A stretch of 64,000 bases of DNA from Acidimangrovimonas sediminis (GCF_002871005.1 NZ_PHSN01000007.1:62001-126000); one strand, 5' to 3'; shown: positions 1-9,291, counted from the stretch's first letter. Numbers and translations are program-made. Notes: generated by a model not told the origin, from the letters alone.

Positions 1-580
1 CGGCTAGCTTGCGGATCACCTCGGGCGGGGCGGTCATCACGTCGGCGCCGATCATGGCGGCCTGGCTCACGTGGTTCACCGTGCGGATCGAGGCCGCGAG
101 GATCTGGGTCTTGAAGTCGTAGTTGTCGTAGATCGTGCGGATATCGGCGATCAGCTCCATCCCGTCGACGTTGATATCGTCGAGGCGGCCCACGAAGGGC
201 GAGATGAAGGTGGCGCCGGCTTTGGCCGCCAGAAGCGCCTGGTTGGCCGAGAAGCACAGCGTGACGTTGACCATGTGGCCCTCGTCCGAGAGTACCTTGC
301 AGGCCTTGAGGCCGTCCCAGGTCAGCGGCACCTTGACGGTGATGTTCGGCGCGATCTTGGCCAGCTTGCGGCCCTCGGCGATCATGCCCTCGGCATCCAG
401 CGCGACGGTCTCGGCCGAGACGGGGCCGGCGACGATCTCGCAGATCTCCTTGGTCACCTCGAGGATGTCGCGCCCGGATTTCATGATCAGCGACGGGTTG
501 GTGGTGACGCCGTCGACCATGCCAAGGGCGGTCAGCTCCTTGATGGCCTCGACATCTGCGGTGTCGACGAAGAACTTCAT
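1..580 (-). CDS. tal: Transaldolase / fructose-6-phosphate aldolase-like, 3' end outside the window
   Basis: This is the N-terminal ~193 residues of a small (TalC/FSA-type) transaldolase; the family is usually about 215-220 residues, so only the last ~25 are missing. The start [16 protein letters not shown], the segment [15 protein letters not shown] and the catalytic-lysine segment [15 protein letters not shown] are typical of the family. It acts in the cytoplasm in the non-oxidative pentose phosphate pathway, or as an aldolase splitting fructose-6-phosphate. The ATG is preceded by AGGAGG at good distance. It is divergent from priA with 88 bp between the two starts. Transaldolase and aldolase activities cannot be told apart from sequence alone here. 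Confidence 0.9.
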   Translation of the reverse strand, partial: MKFFVDTADVEAIKELTALGMVDGVTTNPSLIMKSGRDILEVTKEICEIVAGPVSAETVALDAEGMIAEGRKLAKIAPNITVKVPLTWDGLKACKVLSDEGHMVNVTLCFSANQALLAAKAGATFISPFVGRLDDINVDGMELIADIRTIYDNYDFKTQILAASIRTVNHVSQAAMIGADVMTAPPEVIRKLA

Positions 581-668
581 GGGGGACCCTCCTGGGTTGC
601 GCGTTCGCTCGGGCGGTGGTTTAGCGCATGGGGCGGGGCTGTTAAACCCCGCAAAGGAGGGCTGCGGC

Positions 669-2885
669 GTGTTCGGGGCGGGTTACGGGGCGGAAATCGG
701 TGCGGAGTTCGGGGCGGGAGAGCGCCTGGGCGTGCTCACGACGCAGCCGCTGGGCCGGATTCTCGACTACCTCGCGCCCGAGGGCGGGTGCTCGACCGGG
801 GACTGGGTCGAGGTGCCGCTGGGGCCGCGCCGGGTGATGGGCGTGGTCTGGGGCAAGGGTGAGGGGAGCTTTGACGCGGCAAAGCTGCGGCCGGTGGGCC
901 GGGTGCTCGATCTTGCGCCGATGCGCGGGGAATTGCGCGATTTCCTCCAGCGGGCGGGCGATTACACGCTGACTTCGCTGCCGGCCATGCTGCGCCTTGC
1001 GACCCGGGCGCCGGGGCTGGGCGATGCGCCGGCCAGCCGCCGGGTCTATCGCCGCGGCCATGGCGAACCTGACCGGATGACCGACGCCCGCGCCCGGGTG
1101 ATGGACGCGCTCGATGCGGTGGGGGGCGCCGCGCTCACGCTGTCGGAGCTGAGCCAGACGGCGGGCGTGTCTTCCTCGGTCGTCAAGGGGTTGGTCACGC
1201 AGGGCGTGGTGGCCGAAGAGGAGGCGCCGCGCGACACGCCGTTTCCGCATCTCGACCCGGGGCTTGCGGGGCACGCGCTCAGCCCGGGGCAGGCGGAGGC
1301 GGCGGCTAAGCTGCGCGCCTCGGTCGGGGGCGGGCGCTATGGCACGACGCTGCTCAAGGGCGTCACCGGGTCGGGCAAGACCGAGGTTTATCTGGAGGCG
1401 GTGGCGGAGTGCCTGGCGCAGGGGCGGCAGGCGCTGGTGCTCTTGCCGGAAATCGCGCTGACGGCGGGGTTCCTGACCCGGGTCGAGGCGCGGTTCGGCG
1501 CAAAGCCCGCCGAGTGGCATTCCGGCGTGACCCAGACCGAGCGGCGCCGGGTCTGGCGGATGGTGGCGGAAGGGGGCGCTCAGCTGGTGGTCGGCGCGCG
1601 CTCGGCCCTGTTCCTGCCGTTTCGCGATCTTGGCCTGATCGTCGTCGACGAGGAACACGACACCTCCTACAAGCAGGAGGACGGCGTTCTCTACAACGCC
1701 CGCGACATGGCGGTGCTGCGCGCCTCGCTCTGTTCGGCGCAGGTGGTGCTGGCCTCGGCCACGCCCAGCCTGGAAACCTGGGCCAATGCCGAGGCGGGCA
1801 AGTACACCCGGGTCGACCTGCCCGCGCGGTTCGGGGCTGCCGAACTGCCCGAGATGCGCGCGATCGACATGCGGGCCGAGGCGCTGGAGGCGAACCACTG
1901 GATCTCACCCAGCCTGCAATCGGCGGTCAGGGCGCGGATCGCGGCGGGGGAGCAGGCGCTTCTGTTCCTCAACCGCCGCGGCTATGCGCCGGTCACCATA
2001 TGCCGGGCCTGCGGGCACCAGATCGCCTGCGACGATTGCGATGCGCGGATGGTCGAGCACCGGTTCCTCAAGCGGCTGATCTGCCACCAGTGCGGCGCGG
2101 AAAAGCCGATCCCCGACAAGTGCCCCGCCTGCGAGGTCGAGGGCAAGCTGGCGCCCGTGGGCCCGGGGGTGGAGCGGATGGCCGAAGAGGTGGCGGAGCG
2201 CTTTCCCGACGCGCGGGTGGCGGTTCTGTCGTCGGACCTTTTCTCTTCGGCGCGCGCCCTCAAGGCGCAGATCGAGGCGATCGCCGAGGGCGGGGCGGAC
2301 ATCATCATCGGCACCCAGCTGGTCGCCAAGGGGCACAACTTTCCGCTGCTGACGCTGGTGGGGGTGATCGACGCGGATCTGGGCTTGCAGGGGTCCGACC
2401 TGCGCGCGGCGGAAAGGACGTTCCAGCTGATGCGCCAGGTGGCGGGCCGGGCGGGGCGGGCCGACAAGCCGGGCGAGGCGCTGTTGCAGACCTTCCAGCC
2501 CGACCACCCGGTGATCCGGGCGATCCTGTCGGGCGACGAGGAGGGATTCTGGCGCGCCGAGGCGGCGGAGCGAGAGGCAGCGGGGATGCCGCCCTATGGC
2601 AAGCTTGCCGGGATCATCCTGTCGGCGCCGGAGGCGCAGCCGGTCTTCGATTTCGGGGCGGAGCTGGCGCGCCGCGACGCCCCGCTCCGTGCGATCGGTG
2701 CCACGGTCTTCGGGCCCGCGCCCGCGCCGATCGCGCGGATCCGCGGGCGGCACCGGGTGCGCCTTCTGGTCAAGGCGCCGAAGGGGGCGCCGTTGCAGGC
2801 GGCGCTGACGCGCTGGGTCCGGCAGCTCAGGCAGCCGCCGAACCTGCGGCTGGTCATCGATATAGATCCGCAGAGCTTCTTCTGA
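669..2885 (+). CDS. priA: Primosomal protein N' (replication restart helicase PriA)
   Basis: PriA is a 3'-5' DNA helicase that reloads the replisome at stalled forks. The 738-residue product matches the family length. It has the N-terminal DNA-binding part ([16 protein letters not shown]), Walker A GVTGSGKT near residue 231, the DEEH box at about 327-330, and a cysteine-rich zinc region around residues 445-500 (CRACG, CDDCD, CHQCG, CPACE). The helicase C segment has [11 protein letters not shown] and [10 protein letters not shown] chose the GTG at 669 because AGGAGG lies 8 nt upstream. The frame stays open upstream to 135, but that stretch would overlap the divergent transaldolase gene and does not look like PriA. 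Confidence 0.95.
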   Translation: MFGAGYGAEIGAEFGAGERLGVLTTQPLGRILDYLAPEGGCSTGDWVEVPLGPRRVMGVVWGKGEGSFDAAKLRPVGRVLDLAPMRGELRDFLQRAGDYTLTSLPAMLRLATRAPGLGDAPASRRVYRRGHGEPDRMTDARARVMDALDAVGGAALTLSELSQTAGVSSSVVKGLVTQGVVAEEEAPRDTPFPHLDPGLAGHALSPGQAEAAAKLRASVGGGRYGTTLLKGVTGSGKTEVYLEAVAECLAQGRQALVLLPEIALTAGFLTRVEARFGAKPAEWHSGVTQTERRRVWRMVAEGGAQLVVGARSALFLPFRDLGLIVVDEEHDTSYKQEDGVLYNARDMAVLRASLCSAQVVLASATPSLETWANAEAGKYTRVDLPARFGAAELPEMRAIDMRAEALEANHWISPSLQSAVRARIAAGEQALLFLNRRGYAPVTICRACGHQIACDDCDARMVEHRFLKRLICHQCGAEKPIPDKCPACEVEGKLAPVGPGVERMAEEVAERFPDARVAVLSSDLFSSARALKAQIEAIAEGGADIIIGTQLVAKGHNFPLLTLVGVIDADLGLQGSDLRAAERTFQLMRQVAGRAGRADKPGEALLQTFQPDHPVIRAILSGDEEGFWRAEAAEREAAGMPPYGKLAGIILSAPEAQPVFDFGAELARRDAPLRAIGATVFGPAPAPIARIRGRHRVRLLVKAPKGAPLQAALTRWVRQLRQPPNLRLVIDIDPQSFF

Positions 2886-2891
2886 GCCGGC

Positions 2892-2938
2892 GCCGGGGGC
2901 CAGCCCCCGGACCCCCGGGATATTTGAGAGCAGAAAGG
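2892..2938 (+). repeat. GGGATATTT-type intergenic hairpin element, copy A
   Basis: Directly after the priA stop there is an 8-bp perfect stem (CCGGGGGC/GCCCCCGG, 2893-2910, loop CA), followed by ACCCCCGGGATATTTGAGAGCAGAAAG. Related copies, with hairpin, CCCCCGGGATATTT and CAGAA tail in the same order, lie at 6875-6924 (opposite strand) and 61273-61325. The position after a stop codon suggests a transcription terminator or RNA 3'-end element. I associate this motif with intergenic regions of Rhodobacteraceae genomes, but could not search for it. Confidence 0.7.
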
Positions 2939-3037
2939 AGGGGGCGGTCGTTCGCCTGTGCCCGGCAGGGGCTGCATCTTTTCTCGCCATGGCGGGGGGC
3001 GCGATGGTAGGCTTCTCCCCGAGGGAGGAGATGCGCC

Positions 3038-4786
3038 GTGAGGGATCACCGGCACGTCGAGGAGATCGAACGGGTGCTGGAGGGCACCCAGACCGGGCGC
3101 GACAGCTGCGTATCCGCGTCCTGGCGGCGCTGTGTCGAGGTCTATGGCATGGATCCCACGCGCCGCGATCCCGCCCATATCGTCACCGAGGCGGAGCTGC
3201 GCGATCACCGCAAGCAGGCGGAGTGGATGATCGCCGCGGCGCGGTCGGGCTTGCAGAGCCTGTTCCGTCAGGTGGCCGGGCAGAATTACGTGCTGTTGCT
3301 GACCGATGCGCGCGGGGTCTGCGTCGACTTCTTCGGTGACGATCATTTCGCCGAGGATCTGCGCGGGGCGGGGCTTTATCTCGGGTCGAACTGGTCGGAG
3401 GATCTGGCTGGCACCTGCGGCGTGGGCGCCTGCATCTTCACCGAGGAGGCGGTGACGATCCATCAGGACGATCATTTCGGCAACGCGCATACCGCGTTGT
3501 CATGCACTGCCGCGCCGATCTTCGACAGCCTCGGCAAGCTGGCGGCGGTGCTGGACATCTCCTTGTTGCGGGCGCCGCAGCCGAAGACCAGCCAGAAGCT
3601 GGCGATGAGTCTGGTCACCGCGGCGGCACGGCGGGTGGAGATGGCGAACCTGATGGCAGAGAGCCGGCGTGACTGGGTGCTGCGGCTGTCGGCCAGCCCG
3701 GAATTCCTCGATGTCGATCCCGAGGCGGCGATCCGGCTGGACGGGTCGGGCCGTGTCGTGGGCCACACCCGGGGCGTGCGGCGGCTGATGCCCGAGGGCG
3801 GGCCGATCCTCGGGCGGCGGATCGAGGAGGTGCTGCACCTTTCGGTCGACGACCTGCCCGAGCTGATGCGCGACCGCCCGACCGAGGAACGTGTCGTCGC
3901 GATGCGCGACGGCGGCGCGATCTTCGGTCACGCGATCGCGCCGCAGATGCCGCGATTGCCACGGCAGGTGGCGGGCGTGCGGCCGCCGCCCCGGGGCGGG
4001 GCGCTGGCGGGGCTTTCGGGCGGGGATCCGGCGATGGCGCGGCTGCTGGCCGCGGCCGAGAAGCTGGCACCGACCGCCGTGCCGCTGCTGATCGGTGGCG
4101 AGACGGGTACCGGCAAGGCGAAACTGGCGCGGGCGATCCACATGATGAGCCCGCCCGCGGGGTTCCTCGATCTCGCCTGTGCCGGGCTGACACCCGGGTC
4201 GCTGGCCGCGGCTGCGGCGACCCAGCCGGGGCCGGCCACGCTTCTGTTGCGCCGGGCCGAGGATCTGCCTTCCGGGACGGCGGCGGCGCTGTCGGCGCTC
4301 CTCGACCGGCGGCCCGAGCTGCGCGCGATCGCCACCACCTGCCTGCCGCCGGCGGGGCTGGGTCTGCCGCGGCCGCTGTTCCACCGGCTGAGCGGGGCGG
4401 TGCTGTCGCTGCCGCCGCTCCGGCGGCGCCATGACCTGGGCTGGCTGATCGACCGGCTTCTGCGGCGCCGGGCGCCGGACCCGCTGCGGCTGTCGCCCTC
4501 GGCCAGGGCCGATCTGATGGGCCGACCCTGGCCCGGCAACATCCGCGAGCTGGCGCAGGTGCTCGACGTTGCGGTGGCCCTGGTCGAAGGGCGGGTGATC
4601 GACCTGCCTGACCTGCCCGCGCCCGTCGGGGCCCGGGACGAGGCCGACCCGGCGACCGAGGAGGCGCTTGAAGAGGTGATGGAGGCCTGCGACTGGAACA
4701 TGGCACGGGCGGCGCGGCGGTTGGGGGTGAACCGCTCCACCGTATTGCGCCGGTTGCGCCGGGCGGGGTTGACGCCGCCGCAGTGA
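3038..4786 (+). CDS. AcoR-like GAF / sigma-54-activator-type / Fis-HTH regulator with degenerate AAA+ domain
   Basis: This 582-residue cytoplasmic regulator has the layout of AcoR-type activators: an N-terminal GAF sensor domain (about 70-190, with GTCGVGACIFTEEAVTIH), a central AAA+ region (about 330-520) and a C-terminal Fis-type helix-turn-helix (NMARAARRLGVNRSTVLRRL). Walker A survives as GGETGTGKAK (~353). The GAFTGA loop that contacts sigma-54 is absent, and the Walker B place reads LLLRRAEDLP instead of the usual LFLDEIGD. The protein may therefore not work as a classical sigma-54 ATPase. The GTG start has GGGAGGAG 7 nt upstream. The gene precedes a flavin monooxygenase on the same strand, its most likely target. 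The ligand is unknown. Confidence 0.85.
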   Translation: MRDHRHVEEIERVLEGTQTGRDSCVSASWRRCVEVYGMDPTRRDPAHIVTEAELRDHRKQAEWMIAAARSGLQSLFRQVAGQNYVLLLTDARGVCVDFFGDDHFAEDLRGAGLYLGSNWSEDLAGTCGVGACIFTEEAVTIHQDDHFGNAHTALSCTAAPIFDSLGKLAAVLDISLLRAPQPKTSQKLAMSLVTAAARRVEMANLMAESRRDWVLRLSASPEFLDVDPEAAIRLDGSGRVVGHTRGVRRLMPEGGPILGRRIEEVLHLSVDDLPELMRDRPTEERVVAMRDGGAIFGHAIAPQMPRLPRQVAGVRPPPRGGALAGLSGGDPAMARLLAAAEKLAPTAVPLLIGGETGTGKAKLARAIHMMSPPAGFLDLACAGLTPGSLAAAAATQPGPATLLLRRAEDLPSGTAAALSALLDRRPELRAIATTCLPPAGLGLPRPLFHRLSGAVLSLPPLRRRHDLGWLIDRLLRRRAPDPLRLSPSARADLMGRPWPGNIRELAQVLDVAVALVEGRVIDLPDLPAPVGARDEADPATEEALEEVMEACDWNMARAARRLGVNRSTVLRRLRRAGLTPPQ

Positions 4787-4857
4787 GGGCAGCCGTGGTG
4801 GCAAAGTGGGGGCGTGCCGAGGCGGCCGCGCCAATCCTCTCCCACCCGTTGCACGGC

Positions 4858-4871
4858 GTTGCGCGCGCAAC
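4858..4871. promoter_or_regulatory. Perfect 14-bp palindrome, possible regulator site upstream of the monooxygenase
   Basis: GTTGCGCGCGCAAC reads the same on both strands and lies about 115 bp before the monooxygenase start. A further half-site GTTGC occurs just upstream (GTTGCACGGC then GTTGCGC). The adjacent regulator is a Fis-HTH activator of a class that binds inverted repeats upstream of promoters, so this is a reasonable candidate site. No convincing sigma-54 -24/-12 element was found in the 198-bp gap. Confidence 0.35.
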
Positions 4872-4984
4872 ATGCCGCGCCGCGGCGGTGAGGATTTCGC
4901 CGCCTGTCGCCCCCTCGGCCATGGATCGGACCCGCGCCTCGCGCCGATACTCCGCCCCGAGCGAAGCGCAGAGGAGGAGACGCG

Positions 4985-6784
4985 ATGCTTGATTCCACCG
5001 TGACGACCCGCACCGAGGAGGTGCTCGACAGCCTGAACGCCGCACTCGCTGCGGGCGAGCCGGAGCGCGCGGCGGCGCTTTTTGCCACCGACAGCTACTG
5101 GCGCGACCTGGTTGCGGTCAGCTGGAACATCCGGACGGTCGAGGGGCCGGCGGGCGTGGCCGACATGCTGCGCCATCAGCTCGATCATACCCGCCCGGGC
5201 AACTTCCGTCTGCAGGAGGGCGAGGCGCCCGCCGAGGAGGGCGGCGTCATCACCGCCTGGCTGACCTTCGAGACGAAGGCCGGGCGCGGCTGGGGGCTGG
5301 TGCGGCTGAGGGAGGGCCGGATCTGGACCCTGCTGACCGCCTTGCAGGAGCTGAAGGGCTACGAGGAGAGCCGTGGCACCCGCCGGCCCATGGGCGCCGA
5401 GCACGGGGCGCAGCGCAACCGCCAAAGCTGGAAGGAGCGTCGCGACGAGGAGGCGGCGATGCTGGGCCAGGAAGTGCAGCCTTACACGGTGATCGTCGGC
5501 GGCGGGCAGGGCGGCATCGCGCTGGGAGCGCGGCTGAGGCAGCTCGGGGTGCCGGCGATCGTGATCGACCGCCACGACCGCCCCGGCGACCAGTGGCGCA
5601 GCCGCTACAAGTCGCTCTGCCTGCATGACCCGGTCTGGTACGACCACCTGCCCTACATCAAGTTCCCCGACAACTGGCCGGTCTTCACCCCCAAGGACAA
5701 GGTGGGCGACTGGCTGGAATGGTACACTAGGGTGATGGAAATCCCTTACTGGACCCGATCCACCGTCGAGAAGGCGGCCTTCGACGAGGCCACCGGGAAA
5801 TGGACGGTGACGGTGGACCGGGATGGCGAGAAGGTCACGCTCACCCCCACGCAGCTGGTGCTCGCCACCGGGATGTCAGGCAAGCCGAACATGCCGTCCT
5901 TCCCCGGGATGGACAGCTTCGGGGGCACGATCCAGCATTCCTCGCAGCACAAGGGGCCGGACGACTGGGCCGGGAAGAAGGTCGTGGTGATCGGTTCGAA
6001 CAACTCGGCCCACGACATCTGCGCCGCGCTGTGGGAGGCCGAGGCCGACGTGACCATGGTGCAGCGCTCCTCGACCCATATCGTGCGCTCCGACAGCCTG
6101 ATGGAGATCGGCCTCGGCGCGCTCTATTCCGAGGAGGCGGTGGCGAACGGCGTGACGACCGAGAAGGCCGACATGATCTTCGCCTCGCTGCCCTACCGCA
6201 TCATGCACGAGTTCCAGATCCCCCTCTACGACCAGATGCGCGAACGCGACGCCGCCTTCTACGAGGGGCTGGAGAAGGCGGGGTTCGAACTCGACTGGGG
6301 AGATGACGGCTCGGGCCTCTTCATGAAGTACCTGCGCCGCGGCTCGGGCTACTACATCGATGTCGGCGCCAGCCAGCTGATCATCGACGGCAAGGTCAAG
6401 CTGGTGAAGGGCCAGGTGGAGCGTTTCGACGAGACCGGGGTGGTGCTGGCCGACGGCACGCACCTGGATGCGGATCTCGTGGTGTTGGCCACCGGCTACG
6501 GCTCGATGAACGGCTGGGCCGCCGACCTGATCAGTCAGGAGGTCGCCGACAGGGTGGGCAAGGTCTGGGGCCTGGGGTCTGCCACCACCAAGGATCCCGG
6601 TCCCTGGGAGGGCGAACAGCGCAACATGTGGAAGCCCACGCAGCAGCCCAACCTGTGGTTCCACGGCGGCAACCTGCACCAGTCGCGGCACTACTCGCTC
6701 TACCTCGCGCTGCAGCTGAAGGCCCGGATGGAGGGGCTCGACACCCCCGTCTATGGCCTGCAGGAGGTGCACCACCTGGCCTGA
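4985..6784 (+). CDS. NTF2/SnoaL-fused flavin-containing monooxygenase
   Basis: The first ~140 residues form an NTF2/SnoaL-like domain (LNAALAAGEPERAAALFATD, SYWRDLVAVSWNIRTVEG). The rest is a group B flavoprotein monooxygenase of the YUCCA/FMO type. The FAD-binding glycine motif is GGGQGG at 172-177, the FMO signature region reads FGGTIQHSSQHKG, the NADPH Rossmann motif is altered to GSNNSA at 337-342, and LATGYG follows near the C-terminus. It should use NADPH, FAD and O2 to oxygenate a ketone, amine or other nucleophile; the substrate is unknown. Length is 599 residues. The ATG follows a GAGGAGGAG ribosome site. It sits between the AcoR-like regulator and a PRISE-type reductase. Confidence 0.85.
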   Translation: MLDSTVTTRTEEVLDSLNAALAAGEPERAAALFATDSYWRDLVAVSWNIRTVEGPAGVADMLRHQLDHTRPGNFRLQEGEAPAEEGGVITAWLTFETKAGRGWGLVRLREGRIWTLLTALQELKGYEESRGTRRPMGAEHGAQRNRQSWKERRDEEAAMLGQEVQPYTVIVGGGQGGIALGARLRQLGVPAIVIDRHDRPGDQWRSRYKSLCLHDPVWYDHLPYIKFPDNWPVFTPKDKVGDWLEWYTRVMEIPYWTRSTVEKAAFDEATGKWTVTVDRDGEKVTLTPTQLVLATGMSGKPNMPSFPGMDSFGGTIQHSSQHKGPDDWAGKKVVVIGSNNSAHDICAALWEAEADVTMVQRSSTHIVRSDSLMEIGLGALYSEEAVANGVTTEKADMIFASLPYRIMHEFQIPLYDQMRERDAAFYEGLEKAGFELDWGDDGSGLFMKYLRRGSGYYIDVGASQLIIDGKVKLVKGQVERFDETGVVLADGTHLDADLVVLATGYGSMNGWAADLISQEVADRVGKVWGLGSATTKDPGPWEGEQRNMWKPTQQPNLWFHGGNLHQSRHYSLYLALQLKARMEGLDTPVYGLQEVHHLA

Positions 6785-6810
6785 GCCCCTCCCGGCTCAC
6801 GCCACCTCCG

Positions 6811-6840
6811 CGCCCGGGTCCCCTTCACCGGACCCGGGCG
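6811..6840 (+). terminator. Hairpin after the monooxygenase gene
   Basis: A perfect 11-bp inverted repeat (CGCCCGGGTCC / GGACCCGGGCG, 8-nt loop) begins 26 bp after the monooxygenase stop. There is no T-run after it, so it would be a weak or factor-assisted terminator, or an RNA-stabilising 3' stem. Confidence 0.55.
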
Positions 6841-6874
6841 GTCCGCCCGTCCCTCCGGCACCTAGTCCTCCTGC

Positions 6875-6924
6875 CTTCTTCTGAGCGAAAATATCCCGGG
6901 GGGTGCAGGGGGCAGCGCCCCCGC
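6875..6924 (-). repeat. GGGATATTT-type intergenic hairpin element, copy B (inverted)
   Basis: Read on the minus strand this is GGGGGC-GCT-GCCCCC followed by TGCACCCCCCGGGATATTTTCGCTCAGAAGAAG. It differs from copy C (61273-61325) by only a few bases in the core and tail. It lies in the 316-bp gap between the monooxygenase and the PRISE reductase, which otherwise holds only hairpins. Confidence 0.7.
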
Positions 6925-6978
6925 CGGTCCGCCATCGCCCACCAGGCGCGCCGCCCAGCCAGATCGGTTCCTACACAA

Positions 6979-7039
6979 CCTTTCGATTTTCTCGAAAGGT
7001 CCGTTGACGCGCCGCACCGTTTTTTCGCCGCAGCGAAAA
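6979..7039. repeat. Two consecutive AT-containing hairpins upstream of the PRISE reductase
   Basis: The first hairpin is CCTTTCGA-loop-TCGAAAGG (6979-6999). The second is TTTTCGC-CGCA-GCGAAAA (7022-7039). They lie 60-120 bp before the reductase start, in an AT-richer patch than the surroundings. They resemble in layout the paired palindromes at 19998-20041. They could be terminators, mRNA 5' structures or regulator sites; I see no recognisable riboswitch class. Confidence 0.5.
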
Positions 7040-7100
7040 CTAGCTCGTATCCCGGGCGGAACGACCGCCGCCCCGGACAAGGCCAGGAGAGGGAGCAGTG

Positions 7101-8150
7101 ATGTCCACAAACCATGCACTCGTCGCCGGGGGGCTGGGCGTGATCGGCCGCAGCCTCGTCACACATCTTGCCGACCGCCTGGGATGGCGGGTCACCGCGA
7201 TCTCGCGCCGCACGCCGGATTTCGAGACCCGGGCGCGCTATCTTCCGGTCGACCTTCTCGACGCGGAGGGGACCCGTGCCGCGCTGGCCGGGGCAGGGCC
7301 CTTCACCCATGCGTTCTTCGCCGCCTACCAGGAAAAGGCCGATCCGGCCGAGCAGGTCGCGGTGAACCTTGCCATGCTGCAGAATTTCGTCGCCGGGGCC
7401 GAGGCTGCCTCGCCCGCGCTCCGGCGGGTCGTGCTCTATGAGGGTGCGAAGTATTACGGTGCGCATCTGGGGGCCTTTCCGACCCCGGCGCATGAGGATG
7501 ACCCGCGCGTCATGCCGCCGATGTTCTACTACGACCAGGAGGATTGGCTGACCGGCCATGCCGCGGGCAAGGCCTGGGACCAGGTCGTGCTGCGGCCCGA
7601 CGTGGTCTGCGGTTTCGCCATCGGCAACCCGATGAACCTGGCCATGGTGATCGCCGTCTATGCCGCGATCTGCCGTGAACTGGGCCTGCCGCTACGCTTT
7701 CCCGGTTCCGCCCGCTGCTACGACCGGCTGGCGCAGGTCACCTCGGCCGCGCAGCTGGCCGAGGGGTCGGCCTGGGCCGCGACCGAGGCGCAGGGCGGCA
7801 CCGCCTACAACCTGACGAACGGCGATATCTTCCGCTGGCGCCCGCTGTGGAAGCGCATCGCGGCGCATTTCGACATGGATCCGGGAGAGCCGAGGCAGAT
7901 CCCGCTGGCCGAGATGATGGCCGACAAGGGCCCGCTGTGGGAGAAGATCAGGCAAAAGCACGGTCTGCTCGACGTGCCCTTCGACAAGATCGCGGCCTGG
8001 GGCTTTGGCGACTTCATCTTCAACTGCGACTGGGATGTGATCTCGTCGACGACGAAGATCCGCCAGGCGGGATTTGCGCCGGTGGTCGACAGCACGGACA
8101 TGTTCCTGAAGCTGTTCGACGAGTTCCGCGACCGCAAGATCATTCCCTGA
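7101..8150 (+). CDS. PRISE-family SDR (progesterone 5-beta-reductase / iridoid-synthase-like enone reductase)
   Basis: This is a 349-residue extended short-chain dehydrogenase. The Rossmann motif is GGLGVIG at 10-16. The two segments that define the PRISE group are present: EGAKYYGAHLG (family TGxKHY; Lys117) and MFYYDQEDW (family NFYYxxED; Tyr144). PRISE enzymes use NADPH for 1,4-reduction of enones, including steroid and monoterpene dialdehydes in plants. Bacterial substrates are mostly unknown. A GTG lies immediately before the ATG; I chose the ATG at 7101 because the GGAGAGGGAG ribosome site is better spaced. It may belong with the upstream monooxygenase in one ketone or terpenoid route (inference). 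Confidence 0.85.
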   Translation: MSTNHALVAGGLGVIGRSLVTHLADRLGWRVTAISRRTPDFETRARYLPVDLLDAEGTRAALAGAGPFTHAFFAAYQEKADPAEQVAVNLAMLQNFVAGAEAASPALRRVVLYEGAKYYGAHLGAFPTPAHEDDPRVMPPMFYYDQEDWLTGHAAGKAWDQVVLRPDVVCGFAIGNPMNLAMVIAVYAAICRELGLPLRFPGSARCYDRLAQVTSAAQLAEGSAWAATEAQGGTAYNLTNGDIFRWRPLWKRIAAHFDMDPGEPRQIPLAEMMADKGPLWEKIRQKHGLLDVPFDKIAAWGFGDFIFNCDWDVISSTTKIRQAGFAPVVDSTDMFLKLFDEFRDRKIIP

Positions 8151-8234
8151 GGGCAGGGCCGGGCACGGCCCCGCGCATCTTGACGCGCCCCGCGTTCTGG
8201 CAGAAGTCTGCCGGGACAGGAGGAGCAGGGCGGC

Positions 8235-9242
8235 GTGGAGCGATTCCATCCGACACTTGACGATGTCGCGCTGAAGGCCGGGGTCTCGCGCGCGCAGGCC
8301 TCGCGGGCGTTGCGCGGCGATGCCGGCGTGAACGAGGCCAAGCGCCAGCAGGTGCAAAAGGCGGCGGCTGAGCTTGGGTATCGCGCCAATGCCGCGGCCC
8401 GGGCGTTGGCCAGCAACCGCAGCTCGATCGTCGGCGTGATGATCGGCGAGCCTATGAACCCCTATCACATGGAGATGGCCTCGGCGATCTCGGACGAGCT
8501 TCTGCGCCGGGGCTTCGATCCGGCGATCCAGTTGGGCAAGGTCGGGCAGGACATGGGCCTGGCCGAGACCGAGCGTCTTCTGAACCTGCGCGCAGAGGGG
8601 GCGATCCTGATCGGCACGCCGCATGACCTGGAACTCTTGCAGCAGATCTGCGCGCGCCTGCCCTGCGTCTACCTCGGCAGCGACGTGACGCATCTGGGGA
8701 TCAGCTGCGTCCTTGGCGACGACGAGGTGGGCGCGCGGGCCGCGACCGATTACCTGCTGGGCCTCGGCCACCGGCGGGTCGCCCATATCACCGGCGGCGG
8801 CGGGGCAGGAGCGGGCGGCCGGCGCGCGGGCTACCGCGCCGCAATGGAGGCCGCGGGCCTTCCCGCGCTGATCCACGAGGGATGGTTCGACCTGGACGGT
8901 GGCCGCGACGGGGTGAATGCCCTGATGGCGCGGCCGCAGCGCCCCACCGCAATCTTCTGCGCCAACGACCGGATCGCCATCGGCGCGATCAACCAGCTGC
9001 GCGGCCTCGGCTACCGGGTGCCCGAGGACGTGTCGGTCGTGGGCTTCGACGACTCGCTCGACGCGCGCTCGGAATCGTTGTCGCTGACATCGGTGCACCA
9101 GCCCTCGGGCGATTTCGGGCGCGATACCGTGGCGCTGCTGGAGGAACGGCTGCGCAGCGACGGCAAGGACCTCCCGGCAACGGCCCGAGTCGTTCCCGTA
9201 ACACTGGTGCGGCGCGGATCGAGCGCACCGCCGGTCGGCTGA
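8235..9242 (+). CDS. LacI-family transcriptional repressor
   Basis: This 335-residue regulator has an N-terminal LacI HTH (TLDDVALKAGVSRAQASRAL, hinge helix NAAARALASNRS). A periplasmic-binding-protein-like sensor domain follows, with typical segments GVMIGEPMNPY, CVYLGSD, FCANDRIAIGAINQL and VSVVGFDDS. Such proteins bind small sugars or polyols and release DNA. The GTG start has AGGAGGAG 9 nt upstream. A perfect LacI-type operator lies 76 bp after the gene, in front of the membrane dehydrogenase operon, which makes that operon the most likely target. Confidence 0.92.
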   Translation: MERFHPTLDDVALKAGVSRAQASRALRGDAGVNEAKRQQVQKAAAELGYRANAAARALASNRSSIVGVMIGEPMNPYHMEMASAISDELLRRGFDPAIQLGKVGQDMGLAETERLLNLRAEGAILIGTPHDLELLQQICARLPCVYLGSDVTHLGISCVLGDDEVGARAATDYLLGLGHRRVAHITGGGGAGAGGRRAGYRAAMEAAGLPALIHEGWFDLDGGRDGVNALMARPQRPTAIFCANDRIAIGAINQLRGLGYRVPEDVSVVGFDDSLDARSESLSLTSVHQPSGDFGRDTVALLEERLRSDGKDLPATARVVPVTLVRRGSSAPPVG

Positions 9243-9291
9243 CGCGCCGGGTTTCCAGAGAATAGCGATTTTGTGATCGGGGCTATCCCCT

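Noticed and set aside
135-668. N-terminal extension of PriA reaching back into the transaldolase gene
   Set aside because: It overlaps a well-supported gene on the other strand, lacks PriA similarity, and a GTG with a strong ribosome site exists at 669.
4787-4984. Sigma-54 promoter before the flavin monooxygenase
   Set aside because: TGGC occurs at 4799 but no TTGC-type -12 element lies at the required spacing.
6979-7039. Riboswitch before the PRISE reductase gene
   Set aside because: The hairpins are simple stems without conserved riboswitch core sequences that I can recognise.
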